DNA of 64,000 bases from DATDIC01 sp963764525 (GTDB lineage: Bacteria; Pseudomonadota; Alphaproteobacteria; Acetobacterales; Acetobacteraceae), in assembly GCA_963764525.1 (NCBI GenBank), contig CAVXTC010000002.1, positions 62,001 through 126,000 of the forward strand. Reading direction: 5' to 3'. Below are positions 17,290 to 26,416 of this stretch, in pieces; position 1 is the stretch's first letter; each line of letters begins with the position of its first letter. A program made the position numbers and the translations under genes. A model generated the notes under the pieces. The model made no database searches, had not been told where the DNA came from, and worked only from the letters and a program-made list of their open reading frames with translations.

Positions 17290-17318
17290 TTGACAGGCCG
17301 ATCCCGCTCCCCTACCCA
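17290..17318 (+). promoter_or_regulatory. Putative sigma-70 promoter of rpmJ
   Basis: TTGACA at 17290-17295, 17-bp spacer, then TACCCA at 17313-17318, 40 bp ahead of rpmJ. The -35 is perfect and the -10 poor, so this is tentative. Confidence 0.4.
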
Positions 17319-17358
17319 CCGGCGCTCGTTTTCGCCCGCAACCAGAGCACCCGCCGAC

Positions 17359-17484
17359 ATGAGAATTCGCAACAGCCTGAGATCGGCCAAGATCCGCGAC
17401 AAGAACTGCCGCGTGGTGCGCCGGCGTGGGCGGGTTTACGTGATCAACAAGAAGAATCCTCGGATGAAGGCCCGTCAGGGGTAG
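17359..17484 (+). CDS. rpmJ: 50S ribosomal protein L36
   Basis: 41 residues (MRIRNSLRSAKIRDKNCR then VVRRRGRVYVINKKNPRMKA and RQG). Very basic; this is the zinc-free L36 form with a single Cys (residue 17) in place of the C-x2-C...C-x4-H ribbon. L36 binds 23S rRNA at the base of the L7/L12 stalk region. It stands alone, as is usual for alphaproteobacteria, where rpmJ is separated from the spc operon. Confidence 0.92.
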   Translation: MRIRNSLRSAKIRDKNCRVVRRRGRVYVINKKNPRMKARQG

Positions 17485-17559
17485 CCGCGTCGCGAACGCC
17501 GGTTGCGCTTGCCCGCCCATCGCGGCGGGGCCATCTTCCTCCCGTCCCGGGAGGATCCC

Positions 17560-18981
17560 ATGATCGCGTTGCCCGCTCCAAAACCCGAGGTGCTTGCCCG
17601 CAAGGACGCGATCGTTGCCGCCCTGCGCGCGTTGCTGCCGGCGGAATCGGTGATCGCCGAACCGCTTCTCCTGAAAGCCTACGAGAGCGACGGGCTTCCC
17701 GCCTACCGCCAGACTCCGTTGGCGGTGGTACTGCCGGCAACCACCGGCCAGGTGGCCGCGGTGCTGCGCTTCTGCCACGAAAACGGCGTGCGTGTGGTGC
17801 CGCGTGGCGCCGGCACGTCATTATCGGGCGGGGCGCTGCCGCTGGCCGATGCCGTGGTGCTCGGGCTGATGCGGATGAACCGTATCATACAGATCGATTA
17901 CGACGACCGGTTCGCCGTGGTGCAGGCCGGCGTGACCAATATCGGCATCACCCAGGCGGTGGCGGAGCGCGGCTTCTTCTATGCGCCCGACCCGTCCAGC
18001 CAGCTTGCCTGCATGATCGGCGGCAACGTGAACATGAACTCGGGCGGCGCCCATTGCCTGAAATACGGTGTCACCGCCAACAACCTGCTAGGGCTGAAGA
18101 TCGTCACGGTCGAGGGTGAGATCATCGAGATCGGCGGGACGCATCTGGACGCCGCCGGGTATGACTGGCTGGGTCTGCTGACCGGCAGCGAGGGGCAGTT
18201 GGCGGTGGTCACCGAAGTGACCGTGCGCATCCTGCGCGGCCCGGAAGGCGCCCGCGCGATGCTGGCGGCGTTCCGGTCCAATGAAATCGCCGGCGCGTGC
18301 GTGGATGGGATCATATCCTCTGGTATCATTCCGGTTGCACTTGAATTCATGGACCGTCCGGCGATTCACGCCTGCGAGGCATTTGCCCACGCCGGCTATC
18401 CGCTGGACGCCGAGGCGATGCTGATCATCGAGGTCGAAGGCAGCGCTGCCGAGCAGGACGATCTGCTGGCCCGCATCCGGACGATCTGCGAACGCCACGA
18501 CCCGATCAGCATGAAGGTCTCTCAATCGCCGGAGGAGTCGCTGGCAATCTGGAAAGGCCGCAAGGGCGCGTTCGGCGCCGTTGGTCGGATCAGTCCCGAC
18601 TATCTCTGCATGGACGGCGTCATCCCGACCAGCCGGCTGCCCGATGTGCTGCGCCGCATCGGCGAGATGTCCGACGCCTATGGCCTGAAAGTCGCCAACA
18701 TCTTCCACGCCGGTGACGGCAATTTGCACCCGCTGATCATGTTCGATGCCAACGACGCGGAGAGCTTCCACAAAGCCGAAACGTTCGGCGCCGACATCCT
18801 GAAGCTGTGTGTCGAAGTGGGCGGTTGCCTGACCGGAGAGCATGGCGTGGGCGTCGAGAAGCGCGAGCTGATGCCGGTGCAGTTCACCGCCACCGAGCTC
18901 GATCAGCAGCGCCGCATCAAGTCGGCCTTCGATCCCGGGTGGCTGCTGAACCCCCACAAGGTGTTCCCGCTTGTGGCATGA
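17560..18981 (+). CDS. glcD: Glycolate oxidase FAD subunit GlcD
   Basis: 473 residues from ATG 17560, chosen because GGAGG precedes it by six bases and the product then has the family's start. It has a PCMH-type FAD domain (TPLAVVLPATTGQVAAVLRFC, VVPRGAGTSLSGGALPL, GGNVNMNSGGAHCLKYG, LTGSEGQLAVVTEV) and a C-terminal FAD-oxidase cap with NIFHAGDGNLHP and GGCLTGEHGVGVEKR. GlcD carries the flavin that oxidises glycolate (or D-lactate) to glyoxylate, passing electrons through GlcE/GlcF to the membrane. It is the first gene of glcDEF here and is intact, unlike the two downstream subunits. Confidence 0.9.
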   Translation: MIALPAPKPEVLARKDAIVAALRALLPAESVIAEPLLLKAYESDGLPAYRQTPLAVVLPATTGQVAAVLRFCHENGVRVVPRGAGTSLSGGALPLADAVVLGLMRMNRIIQIDYDDRFAVVQAGVTNIGITQAVAERGFFYAPDPSSQLACMIGGNVNMNSGGAHCLKYGVTANNLLGLKIVTVEGEIIEIGGTHLDAAGYDWLGLLTGSEGQLAVVTEVTVRILRGPEGARAMLAAFRSNEIAGACVDGIISSGIIPVALEFMDRPAIHACEAFAHAGYPLDAEAMLIIEVEGSAAEQDDLLARIRTICERHDPISMKVSQSPEESLAIWKGRKGAFGAVGRISPDYLCMDGVIPTSRLPDVLRRIGEMSDAYGLKVANIFHAGDGNLHPLIMFDANDAESFHKAETFGADILKLCVEVGGCLTGEHGVGVEKRELMPVQFTATELDQQRRIKSAFDPGWLLNPHKVFPLVA

Positions 18982-18993
18982 GACCGCCAGGGC

Positions 18994-19047
18994 CGTCATA
19001 CCCGCTCCGGTCGTCATGCCCGCGCCGGTCGTCATGCTCGCGCAGGC
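18994..19047. repeat. 18-bp tandem repeat, three units
   Basis: CGTCATACCCGCTCCGGT, CGTCATGCCCGCGCCGGT and a diverged CGTCATGCTCGCGCAGGC follow each other between glcD and glcE. The unit belongs to the same CGTCAT-CCCGC family seen at 8828 and 14087. A second inverted GC repeat (CTCTCCCGCGGAGCGGGAGAG) lies at about 19090-19111, right against the glcE start. Confidence 0.75.
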
Positions 19048-19119
19048 GGGTATCCAGGCGCGCGCAACGGCACCCCGACCCCCGATCAGGTCGGGAGCCT
19101 CTCCCGCGGAGCGGGAGAG

Positions 19120-20339
19120 GTGAACGATAGCCCGCACCGCGCATGGGGGATCGCCGCACCGGCCGAGGAAGCCGCCATCGCTGCCGCCGTCTTCGACGCA
19201 GCCGCGGCGCGCGAGCCGCTGCTGATCCGCGGCAATGGCACCAAATCGGCCATGCTGCGTCCGGTGCAGGCGGCGCGCAGCCTGTCCACCTGCAACCATC
19301 GCGGCATTATCTTCTACTTTCCGAACGAGTTGGTGATACGCGCCCGCGCCGGCACGCCATTGCCGGAGATCGAGGCAGCGCTTGCCGAACGCGGCCAGCA
19401 CCTGATTGCCGAGCCGCCCGATCTGTCGGCCCTGTTCGGTGCCACCGCGCCGCAGACCCTGGGGGGCGTCGTCGCTGCGAACCTGTCCGGTCCGCGCCGC
19501 GTCGCCTGGGGCGCCATGCGCGACCACATCCTGGGTGTGCGTGCGGTGAACGGGTCGGGCGAGGTGATCCGCTCCGGCGGGCGAGTGCTGAAGAACGTCA
19601 CCGGGCTGGATCTGTGCAAGCTGCTCGCCGGCAGCCACGGAACCCTGGGGGTGATCACCGAGGTCACGCTGAAGGTCCTGCCGGCGCCGGAAGCGGTCGG
19701 CACGATCGCCCTTTCCGGGCTGGACGCCGAGGCCGGGGTGGCGGCGCTGACGGCGGCGCTGGGCTCCCCGTATGGCGTCTCGGGCGCCGCGTGGCTGCCG
19801 GCCGAGGCGGCGGCGAGCATCGGCTTCAACCGATCGGTGGCGCTGGCGCGGATCGAGGATTTCACCGCATCCGTCGTCTATCGCACCGCCGGTCTGCGCG
19901 ATGAACTGGCGGCATTCGGTGCCGCCGATATCCTGGACGACCCTGCCTCTCGCAGCTTGTGGCGGTCGGTGCGCGATGCCGCCCCGCTGGCGGCAGACCC
20001 GAGGCAGCGGTGTGGCGTGTTTCGGTGCGGCCATCGGCGGGCGCCGCGGTGGTGCGCGCGGTGCGGCAGGCGTTCGACGCGCGGGTGTTCCTCGACTGGG
20101 GCGGCGGCCTGGTCTGGATCGCCGGACCGGCCGAGGCGGCGGCGCACGCCGCGGTGGAGCAGGCCGCGCGGACGGCCGGCGGCACCTGGACCGTATTGCG
20201 GGCACCCGAACCGCTGCGCGCCGCGATCTCCGTGATCCCGCCCGAGCCGGCAGTGCTGGCGCGGATCACGCGGCGTGTGAAGGCGGCCTTCGACCCGCAC
20301 GGTATCCTTAATCCCGGCCGCATGTACGCGGGACTGTGA
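19120..20339 (+). pseudogene. glcE: Glycolate oxidase subunit GlcE, one frameshift
   Basis: Starts at GTG 19120 (VNDSPHRAWG) and shows the GlcE layout: an FAD-binding half (LLIRGNGTK, APQTLGGVVAANLSGPRR, LKNVTGLDLCKLLAGSHGTLGVITEVTLKVLP) and a short C-terminal domain ending in RVKAAFDPHGILNPGRMYAGL, TGA at 20337-20339. At about 20000 the frame changes by a missing base (GACCCGAGGCAG; an extra G would give ADPEAAVWRV). The protein would be about 405 residues. Since the rest is fully conserved, a sequencing error is as likely as true loss. Confidence 0.83.
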
Positions 20340-20363
20340 CGGGATCGACTGTAAATCCCGACC

Positions 20364-20624
20364 ATGCAAATTCCAACTGGCGCCATCATCCCTCCGCTGC
20401 TGGTTGCGTTCCTGGTGCTCGCCGTGGAGTACTACCGCGTCAATCCGGAGCATCCGGTGGCCAATATCCGTTTTCTGATGATGATCGCAGCGGTCCTGAT
20501 GATGTTTGCCCAGCTCATGTTCGGGCGCGTGGTTCCCTGGCTTTCCGTCGTCCTGTTCGCGCTGGCGCTGGTGTGGCTTGGGGTCGCAGCCGTGCTGGCG
20601 CGATTGCGGATGCGAGCCGGCTGA
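20364..20624 (+). CDS. Small integral membrane protein in the glc cluster
   Basis: 86 residues with two or three hydrophobic helices: about 7-22 (IIPPLLVAFLVLAV), 36-53 (RFLMMIAAVLMMFAQLMF) and 57-80 (VVPWLSVVLFALALVWLGVAAVLA), and a short basic tail. It lies between glcE and glcF with 3 bp to the glcF start, so it is co-transcribed and may anchor or assist the glycolate oxidase complex. No family recognised. Confidence 0.7.
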   Translation: MQIPTGAIIPPLLVAFLVLAVEYYRVNPEHPVANIRFLMMIAAVLMMFAQLMFGRVVPWLSVVLFALALVWLGVAAVLARLRMRAG

Positions 20625-20627
20625 GCC

Positions 20628-21946
20628 ATGCAGACCAGCTTCACCGCGGCGCAGTTGCGCGACCCCGATACCGCCGAGTCCAACAAGGTGCTGCGCACCT
20701 GCGTGCATTGCGGATTTTGCACCGCGACCTGCCCGACATTCCTGCTGCTGGGCGATGAGTTGGATAGTCCGCGCGGGCGCATCTACCTGATGAAGGACAT
20801 GCTGGAATCCGGCCGGCCGGCCACCGAAAAAGTGGTGCTGCACATCGACCGGTGCCTGTCGTGCCTGGCCTGCATGACCACCTGCCCGTCTGGTGTGCAC
20901 TACATGCACCTGGTCGATCATGCGCGCGCCTACATCGAGCGTACCTATCGGCGCCCCTGGCACGAACGGCTGCTGCGCGCGGTGCTGGCTCGGGTGCTGC
21001 CATATCCGGCGCGGTTCCGAGCCGCGATCCTGGCGGCCCGGGTCGGGCGGCCGATAGCTGGACTGATCCCGACCGCACATCCACTCGGCCGTCGTCTGCG
21101 GGCGATGCTGGCCCTGGCACCGGCGCAGCTTCCGGCGGGCGGTGCAGCGCCGCGCGTGCATGCGGCCGAGGGCGACCGCCGCGCCCGCGTCGCGCTGCTG
21201 ACCGGTTGCGCGCAGACCGTGCTGGCGCCGGAGATCAACGCCGCGACCATACGCCTGCTGACCCGGATGGGCGTCGAGGTCGTGGTAGCCGAGGGCGCCG
21301 GGTGCTGCGGCGCGCTGACGCACCATCTGGGCCGGCACGACGAAGCGCTGGCGAGCGCGCGGGCGAATATCGAGGCCTGGGCAAACAGATCGACGGCGCC
21401 GGACTGGATGCTGTGGTCGTCAATGCCTCCGGCTGCGGCACGATGGTGAAGGATTACGGGTTCCTGTTCCGCACCGCCGCCGAACCTTTGCGCCGTCAGG
21501 CCGAGCAGGTGGCGGGATTGGCGGTGGACATCAGCGAGTTGCTGACCCGGCTTGGCTATGCGCCCACGCGCGATCCGGCCCGCCTGACGGTCGCTTATCA
21601 CAGCGCGTGCAGCCTGCAGCACGGCCAGCAGGTGACGGCGGAACCGAAGGCGCTGCTGCGGCGCGCCGGCTTCACGGTGGTGGAACCGGTCGAGCCGCAT
21701 ATCTGCTGCGGCTCCGCCGGCACCTACAACCTTCTGCAACCGGAGATCGCCGCCCAATTGCGCGAGCGGAAGCTGGCGAACCTGCACGCCACGAAACCGG
21801 ACCTGGTTGCTGCGGGGAATATCGGCTGCATCACCCAGCTTGCTGGCGGCGGGCTGCCGGTTGTGCACACGGTGGAGCTGCTGGACTGGATGGCCGGCGG
21901 ACCTGCCCCCGCTCGGCTCAACATTCCGGCGAGCAACGCCGGATGA
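20628..21946 (+). pseudogene. glcF: Glycolate oxidase iron-sulfur subunit GlcF, one frameshift
   Basis: From ATG 20628 two 4Fe-4S motifs are clear (CVHCGFCTATCPT and CLSCLACMTTCPSGVHY), followed by two CCG-type domains (EGAGCCGALTHHLG; later HSACSLQHGQ and EPHICCGSAGTYNLLQP). These bind clusters that carry electrons from GlcD/E to the quinone pool. Near 21385 one base is missing (GCCTGGGCAAACAGATCGAC), moving the frame by -1; the second half runs to TGA 21944-21946. About 440 residues if joined. The stop overlaps the next ATG. Confidence 0.85.
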
Positions 21947-22536
21947 CACTTGCATCCGTCCGGGTGGTGATCCCAACATCAGGCATGCGATGTGTCCTGG
22001 CGGTGCTGCTGCTGCTGACCGCGCCGGCGCTGGCGGACACGCCGGCGGCGCGGAAACAGGCGCAGATCGGCCAAATGCTGGACGCGCTGAAAGCCGCGCC
22101 CGACGAGCAGACCGCGGCTCTGCTGGAAATGCACCTGACGGAAATGTGGGTGAACGCCGGCACTCCGGCGGTGACGCTGCTCATGAGCCGCGGATTGCGT
22201 GAGATGAAGGCCGGTGACAACCAGGGCGCCATCGAGGATTTCGGCGACGCCGTCACGCTGCAACCTGAACTCGCCGAAGGCTACCGCCAGCTCGCGCTTG
22301 CCCGTTATGCCGCCGGTGACACCAAAGGCGCGATCGAGGCGCTGGCGCTCGCGGTGCAGCAGGAACCACGCGATTTCCTGGCTTTCAGGACGCTAACCGA
22401 TATTTCCGAGGCGCGGCAGGACTGGAAGGGCGCTTACGAAGCCTGGCAGAAGGTGTTGGCGATCGATCCGAAAACACCGGGCGCGCAAGAGCGGCTGAAG
22501 CATCTGCAGCAGCAGGCGTTCGGGCAGGAGGCGTGA
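21943..22536 (+). CDS. Periplasmic TPR protein
   Basis: 197 residues from ATG 21943, overlapping the glcF stop (ATGA). A signal peptide is present (MRCVLAVLLLLTAPALA, about residues 15-31, cleaved before DTP), so it is exported. Three TPR-type repeats follow (MSRGLREMKAGDNQGAIEDFGDAV, LAEGYRQLALARYAAGDTKGAIEALA and AYEAWQKVLAIDPKTPGAQERL). TPR proteins scaffold complexes; its partner here is unknown, but coupling to glcF suggests a place near the membrane oxidase. Confidence 0.8.
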   Translation: MTLASVRVVIPTSGMRCVLAVLLLLTAPALADTPAARKQAQIGQMLDALKAAPDEQTAALLEMHLTEMWVNAGTPAVTLLMSRGLREMKAGDNQGAIEDFGDAVTLQPELAEGYRQLALARYAAGDTKGAIEALALAVQQEPRDFLAFRTLTDISEARQDWKGAYEAWQKVLAIDPKTPGAQERLKHLQQQAFGQEA

Positions 22537-22615
22537 TCCCGGCTCCGCCACTGCTCTCGACGGCGTGGGGGTCCGGCCGTAAGCTCCTTCAAGGGATTTG
22601 GAGGGGTAACGTTCG

Positions 22616-23794
22616 ATGGGCGCGGAAACCTGTCTGGCCGGCGTGCGGGTTCTCGATCTGACTCAGTTCGAGGCGGGTCCGTCCTGCACCGAGGTGCTGG
22701 GCTGGCTGGGTGCCGAGGTGGTGAAGCTGGAGAACCCGAAGAACGGCGATCCCGGCCGCGCCATCAACAACGCGGACGGGATCGATGCCCATTACTTCCT
22801 GCAGTACAACGCCAACAAGAAGTCGATCACCGTCAACCTGAAGGATCCGCGCGGGCTCGACCTGGTGAAGCAACTTGCCGGCAAGGCCGACGTGTTCATC
22901 GAGAATTTCGCACCCGGGGCGATCGAGCGGCTTGGTCTCGGCGCCGAAGTGGTGCGCGCACTAAATCCGGCGATCATCTATGCGCAGGTCAAGGGGTTCG
23001 GCGCCGGCTCGCCGTTCGAGAAAAACCTGGCCTTCGACATGATCGCGCAGGCCTGCGGCGGCACCATGAGCATCACCGGACACGCGGACGGGCCGCCGAC
23101 CAAGCCCGGTGCCACGATCGGCGACACCGGCACGGGGATGCTGATGGCGATCTCGGTGCTGGGCGCGCTGTACCGGCGCACCCGCACCGGGGAGGGCGAG
23201 CATTTGCAGGTCGCCATGCAGGACGCGATGTTCCAGTACATCCGCGGCGCATTCGCCACGCAGACGCGCACCGGGCAAGCGGCGAAGCGGGCCGGCAACG
23301 GCAGCGTGCTGTCGCGCAACCCGCCGATGGGCATCTACCCGTGCAAGGGCGGCGGGCCGAATGATTTCGTCTATGTCTATACCAGCCGCGCCAACCCCGA
23401 GCACTGGCGCCGCCTGCTCGGCGTGATCGGACGGGAGGAACTGGTCGGTGATCCCCGTTACGACACGTCGGATGCGCGCCGCGAGCGGGAAACCGAGGTT
23501 GATGCGATGGTGTCCGACTGGACGAGCCGGCACGACAAGCACGAGGCGATGCGGATCATCGGCGCGGCCGGCATTCCGGCCGGCGCGGTGCTGGACACCA
23601 GCGAATTGCTGAACGATCCCAGCTTCGAGGCTCGTGGTATCATGCAGACAGTCCAGCACCCGACGGTCGGGCCATACAAGATGGCCAGCTTCCCGGTGCG
23701 CTTCTCGGGCCGGCCAACACAGCTGAAGCCGGCGCCGCTGCTCGGGCAGCACACCGACGATGTGCTGGAGGGACTGGCTTGGTATCAGCGGTGA
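22616..23794 (+). CDS. Class III CoA-transferase (CaiB/formyl-CoA transferase family)
   Basis: 392 residues, intact. The family signatures are GVRVLDLTQFEAGPSC, GAEVVKLENPKNGDPGR, DVFIENFAPGAIERLGL and the catalytic Asp in VAMQDAMFQYIRG (about residue 204, in the position of the Asp that forms the acyl-aspartyl intermediate). It moves CoA between carboxylates. The next gene is a ThDP enzyme of the oxalyl-CoA decarboxylase/2-hydroxyacyl-CoA lyase family, so formyl-CoA:oxalate CoA-transferase is one option; another acid such as glycolate is equally open beside glcDEF. RBS GGAGG about 10 bases before ATG 22616. Confidence 0.84.
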   Translation: MGAETCLAGVRVLDLTQFEAGPSCTEVLGWLGAEVVKLENPKNGDPGRAINNADGIDAHYFLQYNANKKSITVNLKDPRGLDLVKQLAGKADVFIENFAPGAIERLGLGAEVVRALNPAIIYAQVKGFGAGSPFEKNLAFDMIAQACGGTMSITGHADGPPTKPGATIGDTGTGMLMAISVLGALYRRTRTGEGEHLQVAMQDAMFQYIRGAFATQTRTGQAAKRAGNGSVLSRNPPMGIYPCKGGGPNDFVYVYTSRANPEHWRRLLGVIGREELVGDPRYDTSDARRERETEVDAMVSDWTSRHDKHEAMRIIGAAGIPAGAVLDTSELLNDPSFEARGIMQTVQHPTVGPYKMASFPVRFSGRPTQLKPAPLLGQHTDDVLEGLAWYQR

Positions 23795-23856
23795 CGATGC
23801 AGGCGCGTTGCGCGGCAGTGGCGTGATCGGCTGAACAGCGAACACGGGAGAAGATC

Positions 23857-25509
23857 ATGGCGGAACTGACCGGCTCGGAAATTCTGGCCAAATGCCTGAA
23901 GAAGGAAGGCGTGGACGACCTGTTCTTCATCATGGGCGGGCCGATGCTGCTGGCCGAGGCGACCTGCATCAAGGAAGGCATCCGCATGATCGACGTCCGC
24001 CACGAGCAGGCGGCGGCGTTCATGTGCCAGGCGTACAGCCGGTTGCTGCAGAAACCGTCGGCCTGCATGGCGGCCAGCGGACCGGGCGTGACCAATCTGG
24101 TGACCGGCGTCGCCAATGCGCTGATCGATTGCTGCCCGGTGGTGGCGATCGGCGGATCCTCGCCGATCAGCCAGTTCGGCCGGCAGGTGTTCCAGGAGAT
24201 CGACCAGGTCGCCATCATGCGCGGCTGCGTCAAATACGCCGACCGCATCCATAATCTGAAGCGCATTCCGCAGCAGGTGAATTTCGGCTTCCAGAAGGCG
24301 ATGTCGGGCAAGCCGGGGCCGGTCTATCTCGATTTTCCCGGTGATATTCTCTACCAGAAGATCGACGAGGACGCGGTCGATTGGAGCTTTGCCGGACGGC
24401 CGTTGCTGAACCCGCGCCCGCTGGGGAACCCGCAGCAGGTGGCGAAGCTGGTCGATGCGCTGGCGCGCGCGAAGCAGCCGATCCTGGTGTCCGGCAGTGG
24501 CGTGATCTGGTCGCAGGCGTGGCCGGAAATGCAGGCGCTGGTGGATAAGATCGGCATCCCGTTCTACACCACCCCTCAGGGCCGCGGCGTGGTGCCGGAC
24601 GATCACCCGTGTTCCTACATGACGATGCGCAGTTCGGCGTTTCGCGACGCGGACCTGATCGTGGTGCTGGGCACGCGGATGAACTACATCATCGGCCACG
24701 CGGCGCCGCCCCGGTTCGGCGCGAATGCAACGATCGCGCGGATCGACATCGATGCGGACGAGATCGCCACGGCGGCCCGCTTCGTCGATATCCCGATCGT
24801 CGGCGACTGCAAGATGGTGCTGCAGCAGGTGCTGGACGGGATCGGCGGCAAGATCAACACCGACAGCTACAAGGGATGGCGGCAGAAGCTGGCGGAAGGC
24901 GAGACGGCCAAGCGTGCCGGCAGCGGCGCGAACAAATATGCGGAGGATGGCGACATCCATCCGGTACGGCTGCTGGAGGAGATCCGGAATTTTGCCCGGC
25001 GCGATGCGATCCTGTGCGTCGATGGGCAGGAGACGCTGAATTTCGGCCGCCAGACGATGCCGACCTTCGCACCGGGGCACCGGCTGAATTCGGGACCGTT
25101 CGGGACCATGGGCGTCGGGCTGCCGTTCGGCGTCGGCGCCAAGGTGGCGAAGCCGGACAAGCAGGTGATCGTGGTACACGGCGACGGCTCGTTCGGGATG
25201 AACGCGATGGAGCTGGACACCGCGGTGCGGCACAAGATCCCGATCCTGGTGGTGATCAGCCTGAACGGCGGGTGGACGGCGGATCCGAAGCGGGAAAAGC
25301 CCGGCCGCGATCTTGGTTACACACGGTTCGACAAGATGGCCGAGGCGCTTGGCTGCTACGGGGAATACGTGGAACGTCCGGAAGACATCCGTCCGGCGCT
25401 GGAACGCGCGCAAGCCAAGGTGGATGAGGGGATGGTGGCGTTGGTCAACGTCAAGACCGACTATCGCGCGCGGTACGCAGGGGCGGCATTCAGCGATTAT
25501 TCGACGTAG
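23857..25509 (+). CDS. ThDP-dependent enzyme (oxalyl-CoA decarboxylase/2-hydroxyacyl-CoA lyase/ALS-like)
   Basis: 550 residues in three domains. The N-terminal pyrimidine-binding domain holds the activating Glu (IDVRHEQAAAFMC); the central domain has LVSGSGVIWSQA; the C-terminal domain has the ThDP/Mg motif GDGSFGMNAMELDTAVRHKIPILVVISLNGG (read as G-D-G-S...N-x-G). The order CoA-transferase then ThDP enzyme is that of oxalate degradation (frc-oxc), but the N-terminus (LAKCLKKEGVDDLFFIMGGP) is nearer general acetolactate-synthase-like or 2-hydroxyacyl-CoA-lyase proteins than to classical Oxc. I therefore leave the substrate open. The 3' end overlaps the decayed gene on the other strand. Confidence 0.82.
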   Translation: MAELTGSEILAKCLKKEGVDDLFFIMGGPMLLAEATCIKEGIRMIDVRHEQAAAFMCQAYSRLLQKPSACMAASGPGVTNLVTGVANALIDCCPVVAIGGSSPISQFGRQVFQEIDQVAIMRGCVKYADRIHNLKRIPQQVNFGFQKAMSGKPGPVYLDFPGDILYQKIDEDAVDWSFAGRPLLNPRPLGNPQQVAKLVDALARAKQPILVSGSGVIWSQAWPEMQALVDKIGIPFYTTPQGRGVVPDDHPCSYMTMRSSAFRDADLIVVLGTRMNYIIGHAAPPRFGANATIARIDIDADEIATAARFVDIPIVGDCKMVLQQVLDGIGGKINTDSYKGWRQKLAEGETAKRAGSGANKYAEDGDIHPVRLLEEIRNFARRDAILCVDGQETLNFGRQTMPTFAPGHRLNSGPFGTMGVGLPFGVGAKVAKPDKQVIVVHGDGSFGMNAMELDTAVRHKIPILVVISLNGGWTADPKREKPGRDLGYTRFDKMAEALGCYGEYVERPEDIRPALERAQAKVDEGMVALVNVKTDYRARYAGAAFSDYST

Positions 25510-26416
25510 AATCCGGATTGAGCCAGACGGTCTGGCCGGCGCCAAGACCAGGGTTTGGCGTAATTGGATCGACGCGCAGGAAGAACGTGTTCAGATCATG
25601 ATCGCCCGTGGCGCGAGCGGCGCGCCACGTGGCGAATTCACCCCGTTGCGCAGTTCACTGACCCTGCCGGCCGTTGTCCCTGCGGCGTTCGGCAGTTCAA
25701 CCGAAATGCGGGATCCGATTGAAATTCGGCCCAACCTATCCTCGCGCAGGTTGAAACCGAGCCAGGTACCATGTTCAGGAATAAGGGTCAGAACGGTCTC
25801 TCCTGGAACGATCGCCTCCCCGAGTTCCGGAACGAGCAAACCGATCACTCCGGCGGCCGGCGCTCGCAGCAACATTTTCGTGGCCCTTGCCTCGACCACG
25901 TCACTCGCGGCCTGCGCCGCCTTTACCTGTGCATCTGCCAGGGCACGCTCCTCGGACGTCGGTCCGAGCTGGGCCTCCGCATAGCGTGCCTCGGCGACGG
26001 CGAGGTCCGCGGTATCACGAGCCGCTTCGGCGCGCGCCTCGTCCGGTTCCTGTAGCAAGTGTCAGATCGTCGGCGGCCCGTTCGGTCTGCGCCTTCCGGA
26101 CGGCGATCGTCTCAGCCCGGAACCCGGCCTTGACGCGGGCCACCTCCGCATCCGCGACGGCGAGGTCGGCTTCACTCTGGTGATACGTGGCCATCAGCTC
26201 CGGATTGTCGATCCGGATGATCGGAGACCCCAGCTTGACGTCCTCGGATCGCGTCACCGGGATCTGCGCGACGCGCCCATCGACCCGCGCAGCCATGTCG
26301 AAGGTCCTGCACTGCACCTCACCCTGGATCATCAAAGGCTCGCCGCGCGTCAGGTATCAGACCGACAGCCCTACCATTGTTACAAACAGGATGCTGAGGA
26401 GAATTACGGCCGCCAT
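25490..26416 (-). pseudogene. HlyD/EmrA-type membrane fusion protein, decayed
   Basis: The N-terminus (ATG 26416) is a membrane anchor (MAAVILLSILFVTMVGLSV) ended by an in-frame TGA, after which the same frame goes on YLTRGEPLMIQGEVQC and then into the biotinyl-lipoyl/HlyD region (AARVDGRVAQIPVTRSEDVKLG). A frameshift near 26040 leads to the coiled-coil hairpin and second lipoyl half (LLRAPAAGVIGLLVPELGEAIVPGE). A second shift near 25640 is needed to reach the proper C-terminus (GEFATWRAARATGDHDLNTF, then LGAGQTVWLNP), ending at 25490. No partner transporter is next to it. At least three lesions including a nonsense codon make this a true pseudogene. Confidence 0.8.

Noticed and set aside
18088..20205. 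705-codon open frame on the minus strand across glcD and glcE
   Set aside because: Shadow of the plus-strand genes in very GC-rich DNA; the product is Arg/His/Gln-rich with no domain, while the plus strand encodes clear enzymes.
22616..25509. Firm naming as frc-oxc (oxalate degradation)
   Set aside because: Gene order fits, but the ThDP enzyme's N-terminal text differs from classical Oxc, so only the family level is supported.
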